From: Onchocerca lupi
Taxonomy: Eukaryota > Nematoda > Chromadorea > Rhabditida > Onchocercidae
Assembly (NCBI GenBank): GCA_028564675.1
Contig: JAOVVO010000445.1
Span: 1 to 64,000, forward strand
Reading direction: 5' to 3'
DNA length: 64,000 nt
A program made the translations under genes and the position numbers. Shown piece after piece: positions 25,811-39,069 of this stretch. Position 1 is the stretch's first letter, and every line of letters begins with the position of its first letter. Under the pieces are notes generated by a model that saw only the letters and a list, made by a program, of their open reading frames with translations, ran no database searches and was not told the origin of the DNA.

Positions 25811-27338
25811 CTATAAAATGATGAGATTAGAACAGTAAATGATTGAAATTTAATTTAGAATTAAGAATGTACATTATGATTATTATTAATTGAATGGGAG
25901 AAATGCATACTTTCGAAGAATAACGAAGAAATTTGTCATTTTGTTTATCCAATAATGAAGTAGTGTTGAATGAAAATATTTTAAGTTATCATGAAATGAA
26001 ATTTCTTTATATGCTTTCTGTTACAATTAATTTATAAAAAATTAAATTTTTAATTTCATTAGCTCTAATTTTGAATTCATTTTTGAATTATTGATAAAAT
26101 TTGAAAAGCGAAATGAACTTATATTAATGGCAGTTTTCATTTTTGTCCCTATCAGTAATTAAATTTAAATGCAATCTTTTTCTTTTTTTTTTTCTCGCAG
26201 CTTTTCAAAGATTTGCTATAGTGCCTTCTATTTCATCCTAGAAGACCAAAATATGCATTTTAATGATACGAATTTTAATACATACTTTACATTAGTTGCA
26301 AATATTCGTTGTTTCCACAAATAAATCTCCTTAAAGTCCTTCTAATTGTTGTTTATTATTATTTGAAATCAAATAAATGAATCATCACATATATATACAT
26401 TTAGTTTCAGCAAATTACATTAATTCAATAATTTTTACACTGTCTCTGTAAAACAATCTAATCAAAAAGAAAAAATTGATATAGAGGCTGTTGTTGGTAC
26501 AAAAATTTCACATTCTTTCCAGTTAATGCAATCATATATTTTAATGCTTAAATATTTAAAAACAAGAGGAAGAATGTAAACCTTTAATCGATTCTTGAGT
26601 TGCAACACCAAGAAATTATAATTTACTTTTAATGAATGCTAAAAACTTTGCTGCAACTTTTTTTCATCTAACCAAATTATTCACATTATTTTGAATTCAA
26701 ATTTGCTATAATTGTAATTATTTAAAAAATCATATTAAAAAATTAATGAAAAAATCAATGAATTTACACTATTATTCATATCATGATAAATTTATAGATT
26801 ATAATAAAGTATATGTTTTTTCAATCATAAAATTGCTATTTATATTTTGGATTTGAAAAAAGTGAAAAAATATTGCATAATAAATAAAATGAAGAGCAAA
26901 CAATACGATAATGTAATTTTTTCTAAAACAATAATTCATTTTGCATAGATTAATAATTTCTGCTTATTATTATTAATATAATTAGTATCATACTTCAATA
27001 TGCTTAACTAGCCACTGTTCATGTTCATTCATTATTAAACGTTGTTTTGCTAAGAAAAGATCTTTGTTCGAAGATCTTTGATCTATATTCTTTTAAAATT
27101 TCTAATAATAGCATAATCATAGATTGTTTTGGTTGATAATAAGCCAATGAATTGAAAATTGCGATAGAACACTTTTACAGTAAAAAATGATTTCATCTTT
27201 GATACAAACGATAATTAACATGTTCCTCCTGAATCTTACCTATTATTATTATCAATATTTACTTTTAAAGGATTTAGTATTTAAGCCCAAATTTCAGTTA
27301 GAATCTTAAAATTTTAAATAAAATGATAAGAGTATGCA

Positions 27339-27400
27339 ATCATCCCAAATAGCAAACAAATAATATTTGTTTTCCTATTATTTGTTTGCTTTGAGATGAT
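27339..27400. repeat. Long hairpin, about 24-bp stem
   Basis: AGCAAACAAATAAT (27351-27364) and ATTATTTGTTTGCT (27377-27390) are perfect inverted repeats around a 12-nt loop. Outer arms ATCATCCCAA and TTGAGATGAT extend the stem. It lies in the putative long intron or intergenic DNA between 25.8 and 30.9 kb. Confidence 0.75.
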
Positions 27401-27509
27401 AGATTCGTACTACCAATCTATCAATTAAATCAAATAATTTACACTTAAATTGCATCAAACGGCAACAATCGTAACATTTCAAAGTTTTGACCATTGTTTT
27501 ACAACCATA

Positions 27510-27534
27510 ATATTACGGTAAATTACCGTAATAT
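27510..27534. repeat. Perfect 25-bp palindrome
   Basis: ATATTACGGTAA, a central A, then TTACCGTAATAT. A dyad of this kind can bind a dimeric factor or be chance; nothing nearby decides. Confidence 0.75.
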
Positions 27535-28038
27535 GATTCTGAACTATTTAATCAATATTACACGAGCTGCATAATTCATCGAGATTTTCTGCTTCCTATA
27601 ATGTATCTACAATCTTTCTTATCTATAATTTTTTTTAAACTAACAATGTCTTTGAATATTTAATATTCCGGAATTACCTAAATTTGAAATGTTAGAAAAC
27701 AATTAAATTATTTTAGAAACATAATTAAATGGGATTGCTGTTTCTTTTTCGCATAATTATGATCAAATTGATAATTGTAACTAATATGAAATCTTTTTGT
27801 GAAGTTTATAATATCAAGAAAAATTTGAAATAAATAAGATTAAATTTAATCGAAAAATAAAAACTCGAATTAAAAAAGAAAAATTTCTTACGTTTTAAAA
27901 AGTAATATTTTGCTGCATATTTGAAGCCTCGTAAAAATTAACGAAAACTTTATTAAATCTTCCAAATTTGAAGCAATAAAAATTCCACAATATCTCTTCA
28001 TGTAGAATATTTCTGAAATTTTTATTACTTTGTACTTG

Positions 28039-28130
28039 GAAGATTGGAAAAGTTCCGTCGCGAAGATTTGAAAAGTTCCGTTGCGAAGATTTGAAAAGTT
28101 CCGTCGCGAAGATTTGAAAAGTTTCGTTGC
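28039..28130. repeat. Minisatellite, four 23-bp units
   Basis: Unit GAAGATTTGAAAAGTTCCGT plus YGC is repeated four times with one or two changes per copy. The minus-strand open frame across it is a by-product of the repeat. Confidence 0.9.
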
Positions 28131-30948
28131 TTTAGAAAAGATCTTATTGACAACATCTTTGCTACACTTCAAATATCAACTAATGAATATTTGAGTGACA
28201 CGAGCTATTATTGCCTATTTGAAATTCAATTAAACCATTAAGCAAATTGTACAAGTATTGCTATTGGTTGTTTTGAAATGATCGAAAGCGGATTACTTAG
28301 CAAATACTGAAGAAACGCAGAAATCCTGTGATTAATTTTTTCACCATATATCATCATCTTAAGAGCATTAAAAAATGATAGTTAATCCGTTTGTTTTTTT
28401 TTTTTTTTTTGAAATTTGAGGTTACAACTCAAAAGTAATATTATTTAAATTGAATTATTTTGATATACATAACTTTATTAGTTGGGTTAACCATTGACAA
28501 TCATCGCGGCATTTTAAGCTTTTTTGAAATGCATGATAATTTGAGTTGCAATTTATGCTATTCACAGTAATTTGAACTAATAGGTCCAATTTTTTGGAAG
28601 AATAAAACTTTAAAATATAAAAAGCTGGATTTTTGACTTCATGAAATTAAATTTTTATTGCAAAAAGTGATTATGAATTGAAGAAAATCAGCTTGTAAAT
28701 TTTTTATCACTCAAAAACTTAGCACATATCAATGTTATTTGTTATTTTACCTTTTTCTGATTACAGTTATCCCGGAGATTTAGTCATTTTTTTTTTAAAT
28801 CAAATTTTCAAATTTCAACGAACAAAAGGTTTGCATAGAAATATGCATAGATTTATATAGAAAGAAATTGAAAATGCTTTCATATGCATAAACTCTGCTC
28901 TATCGTACTTGAGCATTACTTGTTTACATATATTTATTATATGTGCCAATCACTAATTAAATTTATCCTTTTTATACTCAAATTGCCTATTTTCAATATA
29001 CTTAGCCATTCATAAAATTCTCTCAAAATTATCATCAAAATTATCACTCTTTAAAATTCAGAAATTATTACAAATTTTTTAAAACTTATCCAAGACATTT
29101 TGAAAATTCCAAAGAATTAAATCAAAGTCAAAATTTTTACTATTTAATATTCGAAGATCATTGTAATTTTTCTAGAATTTTAAATTTTTGAATTTTTTAA
29201 AAGCATTAAAAATTAAAGAAAAATAAAAGAAATTTTGCTGTATTGTTCATATTAAAGATATTATTTTCAACGAAGCTTTTTTTGATCTCATTTATTCATG
29301 GCTTTATATTTATACTGCTAATTACAAATTGCCATTGCAATGAAAAAATCTCATTAACACCTAAATATCACTAATTTAAAAATTTTATTTTATTGAAGCG
29401 AATTTTCTATAAAATAATCAATCAAAAATTATGATACATTCATCTCTTCCTTTATAAAATAAATTATTTTTCAATACTTCAAATTATTTATTCATAAATC
29501 GAACGAAATTAATAATCAGTAATTAATTAGTTCTATTCAAATATATTTCACTTTGATGACATATTTATGCAAATTTGGTTGCCAAAAATTAATTTTTTGT
29601 AACAAACTTATTCTAAAATTTGCATTTAAGCAAGAAATTAATTTCACATTTTTAAGAATAAACTTTATTAGTTTGCAGTACATAATTACAACTTCATCCT
29701 TCAATTCATTATTTACAATAATATTATCTACTTATGAATTTAACGAATTATTTGATTTTTTCCTGTTACAACTAATTTATTCCATCGATCGCTCATCGAT
29801 GAAATATTATCAAATTTTCTGCAAAAGCAAAATAAAAATTTTATTCTGAAGTATGATGGTAAGTAAAAATTTTAATGCAAATTTACGAATAATTAATTTA
29901 TAATATTTAAACGAATCAAATTGACCTTTAATGATGGAGTCAAGTTCTCATTGTTTGTTACTGTAATTTACATTAGTATCATAATTGGAAATGAATTAAG
30001 AAAAATGGCAAACCGTTCAATTATATACAAAAATTTTAGTGAAACAAAGAATTCCATTTTATATTCAACATATCAAATTTATAATATTTTTTGACACTTC
30101 TAAAATTAAATTTCGTGAGAAAAAAAAAACTAAAATCATATGATGGACAAATTAATTATACAATCAATAATAAGTAGAGGTGAATAAAAAGTGGTAATTT
30201 GGATGAAGTAGATAATATAATATATTGAGATAGGTGAACCAGAAAAATAAAATTTATTAAATTTGACTTAAGAAATGAAATTTAATAAATCATTATCTTA
30301 ATGATTACTGTGTAAAAAACAATTCATTAATCACATTAATGACACATTCATGAGGAATAACAACATTAATATTGTAATATTTTCAGAAATTACGAATTTA
30401 AAGAGGATAAATTCAAAGTTCAAAGTTTATTTTAAAGATGCGAATAATTTATAGATACACCTGAATTGTTACAAATGATAAAAGCACTTCGATTCTAAGT
30501 GATCAAATATTCACGTGAATTACTGAATCACACCGAATCCACTTCCTCTTCCTGAGTAGTCAAGATTTTAAGGTCATTGAAAATTTTACGAATTGGTTGG
30601 GAAAATGTTTTGCCACTCAATTTCCTTAAGTTTTTGAAGAATTAAGTAGAAACTACTGGTATGGAATTTTTAGCGTCCTTTATTTCCATTTAGTAAAATG
30701 TACCTTTTTATCAAACTTTTTCTTTTTTTTTTTTAAATAATATTATGTCAAAAATTATTACACCTAATGAGTCAAAATCAATTTTAAAATTTATATCTCT
30801 TTTAGAAATTCATCCATAAGAAAATTTAACATTATTTGGACACTTTTAAAATCAAGTTGACGTAAATTTTTCTAAAAAATTTCTGTTTTTCCCAAATTAA
30901 AATTTGAAATTCTTGAAAAAAAAGAAAAAATCAGTCAAGAAGATTAAC

Positions 30949-33900
30949 TTACGAATTAACAAGCACAATCATAAGTGCTTGTCGATACTTTGAGCTTAGA
31001 AAATAGTAAGTGATAAAACCAACGCAACAATTGATTAATGATAATAAATCTAATAAATTTGCTAAATTACTATACAAAATAGTATGTATATCATTTGTAT
31101 GCAATGCGTTTAACATCGCCAATACACCTTGCGGTAATTCCGTCACCTAAAATTAATAAGCAACAATATCATTAATTAAATGCAAATCAAATTATCTTGA
31201 TTTAAAAAGCAAAAATTCACTTTTATCTTTGAAATATCAGAAATTTTACAAATTATTTTCTCATTTATTTAAGCTAAAATTTAGCAAAGCATATAAATTA
31301 AATCAATAATGAATAAATGAAAATGAAAAAATTTACCAAGAAGACGGATAGCATGACAACAAGTATAAGTGTCGTTCGATCATAATTTCGTTTACTTCTT
31401 TTTGAAGAAGCACAGCTACTTTTTTTACGTACAGTACCATCAGAAAAGTAATATTTTTGAGAGAGTAAATTTTGTCTTCTCTTCAAATTATCCCTCAATC
31501 GAAATACTAATAAAAGTGTGAAATAGCACAAGAATAGACAAGGTAATGCCTAAAAATGATATACATATTCATTTATTTTTCTATATTTGACCTTTTGACA
31601 TTATCCACTAATATTATGCACTAATATGCTCTAGCATTAATTTTAATTATCAATCAAATTTTCTTAAATTTAATTTAATAGTAATAATTAAAAAAATTTC
31701 TTGTGATTCATAAAAAAATACATATATATATTTGTAAAATTTAACTGCTTAGTAATTTTGTTCAAAATCAAATACACAATAATAATTAAATAAATTTTAT
31801 GTACTTCACAAAAAAAATATATATATATTTGTAAAAGTTAACTGCTTAGTAATTTTGTTCAAAATCAAGTACACAAATATTTCTTTTTATTATTCTAAAA
31901 AGACAAGATGTTCTTTGATCTTCTGATATTTCAAGGAAAATCTTAACAAAAAATTAGATATATTTGTGAAAAAAAAAAGAAAAAAAAATCGAACCTTTAA
32001 GGCAATACCTAAAATCCATAAATTAAGTTTAAAATATTTACAACTATCACGTATTGCCCAATCAGATATATCAATAGTATAAAGTACTTCTTTATCATCG
32101 ATCCTCAAAAAGGCAACGATTAATCAAGTTGAATTTTCTTATTAAAATAAGATAACGAATCATTAGTACGATATCTCTTCTTTTAATATCAAAAACAGTT
32201 ATCAAAGAGTTGAACTTAGTTTATAGTTGATTCTTGCGGAAGAAATCTAAATTTTAAAATTTCAAATTATTCAATCTGATGTTTTCTTCAATAAATTATT
32301 CGATCTGATCAGTCCAGAATCACTTTCTGATACAATTCTTTTATGCATGCATTGCATGCAGTTACATCACAGAGGATTCTAGTCTAATAAATTATTCGCA
32401 CATGCACTTTAACAGAATATTTTTCATAATTTTAAATTCTATGAAAGTCTTTTTAATCCCTAAATCAATTATTTAAGTACTTGAATAATCATTTACGTAA
32501 CGTTTAAATTATTCCGAAGCAATGCAAATCTTATTATTTCTATGGTTTTCCTATATTTTTTTTATTATTATTAAAACTTTTCAGAAAAAAGCAAAATTTT
32601 TAATTTTAAACATTCTTTAAATTTATTCATGCGAATTACTTACCATGCAATTTTAATTTCATGCACCAAAAATGTAGGAATACATATAATTGATACAATT
32701 ATTGCAATAACGCCTGAGATGCACCTAAATATCAATCTCGTTCAATGAATTTCGGCAATTCAAAAAATTTATTTCTAATGGAAAGCATTTCTAAAAGAAT
32801 TTTACAATTTTTGATTTTTTGTTAAATCTTATCATTCACAACATTAAAAGCATATATTATAGTAATTATTGAACAAAATCAGAAATTGGTATATTTGAAA
32901 ATACATATAACGAATATTGAGAATGCATGATAATGTATAAAATTATAAGGAGATAAAGAAAGATTCACAAATTGATAAGCATTAATTATCAGCAAAAAAT
33001 AATAGTGCCGAGGATAAAAAAAAATATTGATAAGGATAGAAAAGTGATAATGATAAGCATAGAAAAAAAAAATAATCGTAAAAATAGGAAAGAAATATTG
33101 ATAAAAATAGAATGCAATAATAATTCGAATTTTTTATAAAATCAATTTGAAATTGTTTGTTTATCAATGTTTTCGTCATTCTCATTTAAATGTTTGACTT
33201 CGTTTGGCTCTTTTATTAAAAAATAATTAAATCGATTATAATTTTACAAATTTTAAATCAATGAAATGTTGAATCAAATGTTTGTCATTCCGTTTTTCCA
33301 CTTTTCATGGCTTTTTTTTTTTTCAAGTAAATGTAATAGAAAGAGCTTTTATTGAAATTTTCGAAACTAAGCAAGCTTGAATGCTTCGAAAATTCCCATT
33401 GTATAAACGATTGAACAAAAAAAAAAAAGAAATAAAAGAAAAAATTTCTGAAAAAAATTCAAGAAAAAAGTTAATTCTAAATGTAATATAAATTTTTTGT
33501 ATTATTATCAAGCAAATCATGAATGAGTGAATTTTTAGAATATATCAAATTATCGTTTACAAAGTTGAAGTAATAAAATTTTGAAAAAATGTTAGAAAAA
33601 GAATTTAAAAAAGTTAATTTTAAATAGAATTTAAACTTCATAGATGAATTTAAAAATTAATTATGGAACAAACCATGAAGTGGAAGGCTTAAATAATGAA
33701 CTTCCGGATTGCGTCAAAGAGCTCCATCGGATGACGGCCAACGTTACGCAGCAATATAACGTTATTCCGTGAAGTGCTATCGTTATCACAGCGTGAATTT
33801 TAAGCATTACTATCCATGTATAACTGAAAAAAACAAAAAAAACATTTCAATACTAATGAAGCTCTGTTAATTTAATTATGAAAAATTTCTTGGAATTTTT

Positions 33901-35169
33901 CGTAATAATTTAAAAAAAAAAATGAAAGTCTTTAGGAACTTCCGAAATTCATACTGTTATTAATTTCTCAACTTTTTTAGTCTGAATTACTAAACTTTTT
34001 TTTTTTTTCAAAATTGTATTTTGCAATGTTTTGAAGCTCTTTTTGTTCAAATTCTCTTTTTTTGAATCGATAAATATATTTGCATCACAAAAAAAAAAAA
34101 AAGAAAAAGAAAAAAATTCAAATATCGAAATGAAAAACAAGAAATCGGAAATTTTTCAACTGCTATGATTTAAATCGAAAAATATAGTTGAATTTATATT
34201 AATAATAGAAGCGTAATTATCACTGATTACTAAGAATTGCTTTAATTTTTATTAAAGTTTGTTTGCTAAAATATACGAAATACATTTAATAAATTCATAA
34301 GCTCGCACAAATTTAATTTGGTTCAAAAATTTAAAAAAAAAAAAAAAGTATATGAAAAAAAAAAGTCTTTTTTGCTTAGATTGCATAGATTTATTTGTGC
34401 AATTCCTTAGAGTTTCGCAAAATTAATAAATTTCAAATTAAGTTTTCATAATATCAAACAAATTATCAAAATGCTAATTAGATTGCTTACCTCACTCCCA
34501 TTTTTGAAATTTGTATGAAAAATTTAAATTTGATAATATACAAAAGATATGAGCTCATAGTGATAATATCACATATAGCAATAACCACAAGTACACAATT
34601 AACCGGTGATCGTAACATGCTCGGTCTAGTTAGCACCAAAATATGAATTATATTAGCGAGAATTCCCAGTGGACAAATGATAAGACATACATATGGATGA
34701 GCTAAATCATATCTTCTGAAATGTTGAAATTAAAATTACTTGTAAGAGTTTATTAGTAATCGTTTTCCGGAAAAGAATATCTTCCAGAAAAACAAATATA
34801 TGTCTTTTTTTTTTTTTTTTTTTTTTTTGTATTCATTTTCTCAACTTCTAGCAATTGTTACTTAATCAAAACGAATGAATTTTTTATATTCATTAAGCAA
34901 TTCAATAATAAATCAATAATTAAGCGAATTATTAAGTTGTCAATGATACGACAATAAATTTCGATAATCTAATTCATAATATAGTAAATCTAACTTATAT
35001 AATTAATAGAATTATTTTAATATAAATAAGAATGAAAAAAAAAAAGTATTTAAAATGAATGCAAGTACAAATTATCAGTTATCACTTACGATTGAAATTG
35101 ATAAAGTGCATTTTGCATTGCAATTGAAACATTTTCATCGAATAATGGCGGATCATTTTCACAATACAT
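30949..35169 (-). CDS. DMSR-family (myosuppressin-receptor-like) neuropeptide GPCR
   Basis: Predicted rhodopsin-class receptor for FMRFamide-like peptides in the plasma membrane of neurons or muscle. Exons in order: 35090-35169, 34491-34715, 33674-33823, 32644-32724, 31995-32103, 31337-31549, 30949-31146; phases agree. Read to the TAA at 30949 it is 351 aa. TM1 is VCLIICPLGILANIIHILVL (about 36-55), TM2 has VVIAICDIITM with conserved Asp76, and TM3 is HAVITIALHGITLYCCVTLA followed by IRW in place of DRY. TM4 starts CISGVIAIIVSIICIP, and TM5 begins ALPCLFLCYF. A basic loop leads to RTTLILVVMLSVFL|VTELPQG, the family signature at TM6. TM7 has LSLINCCVGFITYYFLSSKYR. N-terminus has an NVS glycosylation site. 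No Cys is seen at the top of TM3. Exon 7 may instead splice onward to exons near 25.3-25.8 kb. Confidence 0.87.
31682..31877. repeat. 98-bp tandem duplication in a GPCR intron
   Basis: Two consecutive units share the core TTAACTGCTTAGTAATTTTG and flanking sequence, starting at 31682 and 31780. They lie in the intron between the exons for extracellular loop 2 and TM5. Confidence 0.85.
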
Positions 35170-38100
35170 TGTTTTCTTCTCTTTTACAATAATTTGAATG
35201 AATAATTTCTTTGCTTTCTTCTTCTGCTAGATTTTTATCTGTAAAACATTTCCAATATGTGCATATTTTAAATTTATAACGAGAAAAAAAGAAAACGAAA
35301 GAAAAAGTAACAAAAAGAGAATAAGGCAAAAAAAAAAAAAAAAGAAAATAAACTTAAAATGATTAGAGTAAATTCAATTGTGTAAAAAAAGCATGTTGCG
35401 AAAAAAAAAAGAGAAACGAAGGAAAATGAAAATTCGAAAAGTTTGTTTTATTCAAAACGCAACAATAATTTTCCATACTTCATTCAAGGAAATGCCTATT
35501 TTCTTTTTGATTCAAATAAAATACAATTTTCGATTAAATGAAAACATGGAATTGAAAATTTGAAAGAAACAAATTTTTTTTTTCATGCAGGCAATCATTT
35601 TTTCTTTTTTTTACTGATTTTTTTAAATTATTTCATTTATAATTTGTTGATAGATATCATTAAAAAGTTCCAAATAGAAAAATATTGATTCGCTTCTAGA
35701 ATACGATCAATCAATTTGGATATCCGAATATCTTTATTAAATAGTTTTGATTGGCATATCTTTTGAGTGTGCTCAATAAGTTACAGAAATATGAAAGAAA
35801 GAACAGGAAATGGAAATGCTTTAATTATTTTGGTTAACTCAGTTATCATTTAAATTTCAGAACTTGATAGTATTTCAGGAAATTCCACTTCAACGACAAT
35901 TAAATAAATAAAATTTTTCAAAGTTTTAATAATTTCCTAATTTTTTGATCTTGCATTATTGTTTCATTGTCAAATGATCTCCCGCATTATTTACATATCC
36001 TTTGTCCATAGCTGATTTTCCCCTTTTTTATTAATTTATTTTTGATTTTCCAACTGATTTCCTGATTTTATAGCAAATTTTTCAATTTAGTTTAAAATAA
36101 ATAGCATTGGCGGTAAAGAAGATTTAAAAATCAAATTATTTAATAGAAGAAGCGACCAAATAAGTTTGAACAAATGGTTGAAAAAATTTTATTGAAAGAA
36201 TCTTGAAATTCGCTTCAAAATTGTTCAAAATTATTGAGTGTTTACTACTGGAGGAAAATAAATCCTAAGTAGTTAATTTTGAACTTAATAATATTTTTTT
36301 TCCAGATTTCTGAAAAATACTCATCAATAATAATTACTTTTATTTTTACAAATACAGAAAGTAATAAAATGATTGGAATTATTAGAATAATGAATGACAT
36401 GAATGAAAGCTAACAGGTTTCGAAACTTTCTTTTCGAAAAAATTTTTGTTAATTCTTAATCAAAATTTGAAATTAATGTTTTCGAATTTTTTATGATAAT
36501 AATTGCTATCATCCGATGAAAAGTTATCACAATTAAATGATTCAAAGAAAAGAAGAAATAGCAAATTTGTATTTGCAAGTAAATTTTGATATGGTTTTTT
36601 CATTTTTATATTCTAAATGATCAAAAAACATTATAAAAGAAAATTGAGTACTATCAGAATAAATTTACATAAATTTAGCTATAATAACATATGATCAAAG
36701 ATTATTGTTCGCAAAGATTTAAATTACTTCCGACAAATTTTTATTAATTAAGATTTCAATATTTCTAAACAAATATTTTGTAATATAAATTCGAAAAAAA
36801 AATAATTAAAAAATCCAAAAGTATTTGAAATAGACGTGCAAAAAGAAATTTTATTTGAAAAGATAAGAAAAAAACTTGTACTACTTATGGTAAATTCTTC
36901 AATGTTTGCTTCTATTTCGTGAGTAAACATTTACGACGATAAATTATAGCTGCAATATTCAGCCAAGCATTAAATGAATGGCTTATCTCTTATAAGATAA
37001 GTCATTAATTTGAAACTTTTTCGTAATGATGATTTGAAGATGAGATTACATCATGTAACAAAAACTCCAAAACATTATCCTCTTTCAATTAGAATTTCTC
37101 GAATATCATGATTACCAGATAAACATTTCCATTTCTTGTATTAATTTCTGAATAAATTGGCATAATAAAAGAAAGCAAAAATCTAGAAAGACTCAATTAG
37201 GATTGAGAAATTCTCTGATGCAAAAATGGAAAGATGGAATATTTTGGTCGGAAATAATTGTAAACATGTTTGATAACGAAATTTATTGCTGAAATTTTTA
37301 GTTGTCATTTCTAATCAACTATCAATAGATTATTAGATTGTCAATTTAAAATAAAAGAAAAAAGAAAAAGGAAATCTTATAAATTAGCAATTAAAGAAAA
37401 AAAGTTGATTGAAAAAAAAAATAAATAAATATAATAATTAAAGAGAAAAAAATTATTTTTTCTTTTTTAAATAAAATAAATGAATTTATTCTAAATAAAT
37501 TTGTCATGTTTCATTACTTTGTTCAATTATTTAAATAAGTCATTTTTGAATTTTATACTGTTATTAAATTTTTGAAAAAACAGGTACAAATTTGAATTTT
37601 TACGGATTTATTCGTTTTTGTTTTTTTCTATTTTTGTTTACATGAAAGAATGATTCAAGTTTTGAAAATTTCGTATTAAAATTAAAAAATAAATGCAAAA
37701 ATGTGAAAAAAAAAACGGAAAAAAAATGAAAAAAATAAAAAAAGGAGTTTTCCAACTAAAACTAATAAATGAGATAAGATTAACCACTAAACCCTTTAAG
37801 AAGTAAAAGATGGAAACAGGAATTTTTATTTACGATAAATTAACGTATTCAATAAGAAGACTTTATAGGCAAAACTTTGTAGAAAAACGATAAATAAAAA
37901 AATGAAAAAAAAAAAAATTTTGGGCTAAGATATATAAATGGCTTTGTTCATTTCACAATAATAGGATTAAATTTGAATTTTTTGATCAATAAAATATCAA
38001 AGATAAAAATTTCAATCTATTCATGAAAAATAACAATCGTATATTAAGATCTTTCGATAAGAATGATTAATTCCAATATTGGAAATGTTTAGTATAACTT

Positions 38101-38980
38101 ATGCTTTTTTATGCAAAAAGATTAAAATTCAATTTTATTCGAGAAATTTAGAATGAATCTTGCAAATTTAATAAGTAAGACGATTTGATAGATTGCTCGC
38201 TCATGAACTGCTAAGTTAAATCTAATCTTCGAAAATCTTTGACATGATTTAAGCTATTTTCTGCAAAAGATTAAAATTCAATTTTGGTCAAGAAATGCTG
38301 GATAAATTTTTCGATTCAATAAATAAGACAATTTCCTTGATAAATTATTTGAGCATGGATTGTTATTTGCAAAGAAATACACACAATGAATAAAATTAAT
38401 GTTAAATAAAATTTTTTTTTTTTCAAATTTAACTCTCTTGTTTCTCTCTTTTTTATTTTTTTCTGTGACATAATTTAATGAATAGGTAATTTTTATTGAA
38501 AATTTGAATAAAGACAAATTGAGGCAACGAAAGATTAATACTAATTATGCAAATTTACATTTAAAAAAAAAAAAAAAAAAACTGCTGCTCGAATTGCATG
38601 AAAGAATAATTATTTGTCGCATCAAATAATAAACATCAGAATTATTGCACTTTCACATTGAATAAAAATTCGCAGCAGGATATTTTCATGAATGGCAATA
38701 TGACGTTCTTTGTATGAATTATTGAGTTAAAATTGAAAAAAAAAAAAGAAAAAATCATGATACTTCAAATTTTGCAATGAATATTTTAGCATAAGTGATA
38801 AAAATTTTGCATATTTTATTCGGGCGAAGAAAAGAAAAAAAAAAAACAGATACTATTTTCTTTTATGAAATTTGAAATTTTAGCATGATTCGAAAATCAG
38901 AGAAAGTATTGTGAATGACACTTGGCAATAAATCATTATTGATTAATCAATATCAAGTTATTATACACGGATTACTTTGA

Positions 38981-39069
38981 AGTATCAACTTGAAAGTTTA
39001 AAATCAAATGCATGTTGCTTTAAGGAGTATCAACTTGAATGTATAAAATCAAACGCGTGTTGCTTTTAA
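38981..39069. repeat. Two-copy 45-bp tandem repeat
   Basis: AGTATCAACTTGAAAGTTTA.. and AGTATCAACTTGAATGTATA.. are adjacent units that both end in GTTGCTTTWA. Confidence 0.85.

Noticed and set aside
27888..28172. 94-codon minus-strand frame
   Set aside because: It runs through a 23-bp minisatellite whose unit rotates reading frame, and has no domain features or splice support.
32340..32362. TGCATGCATTGCATGCA palindrome as a regulatory site
   Set aside because: Short self-complementary repeat of TGCA; no context supports a function.
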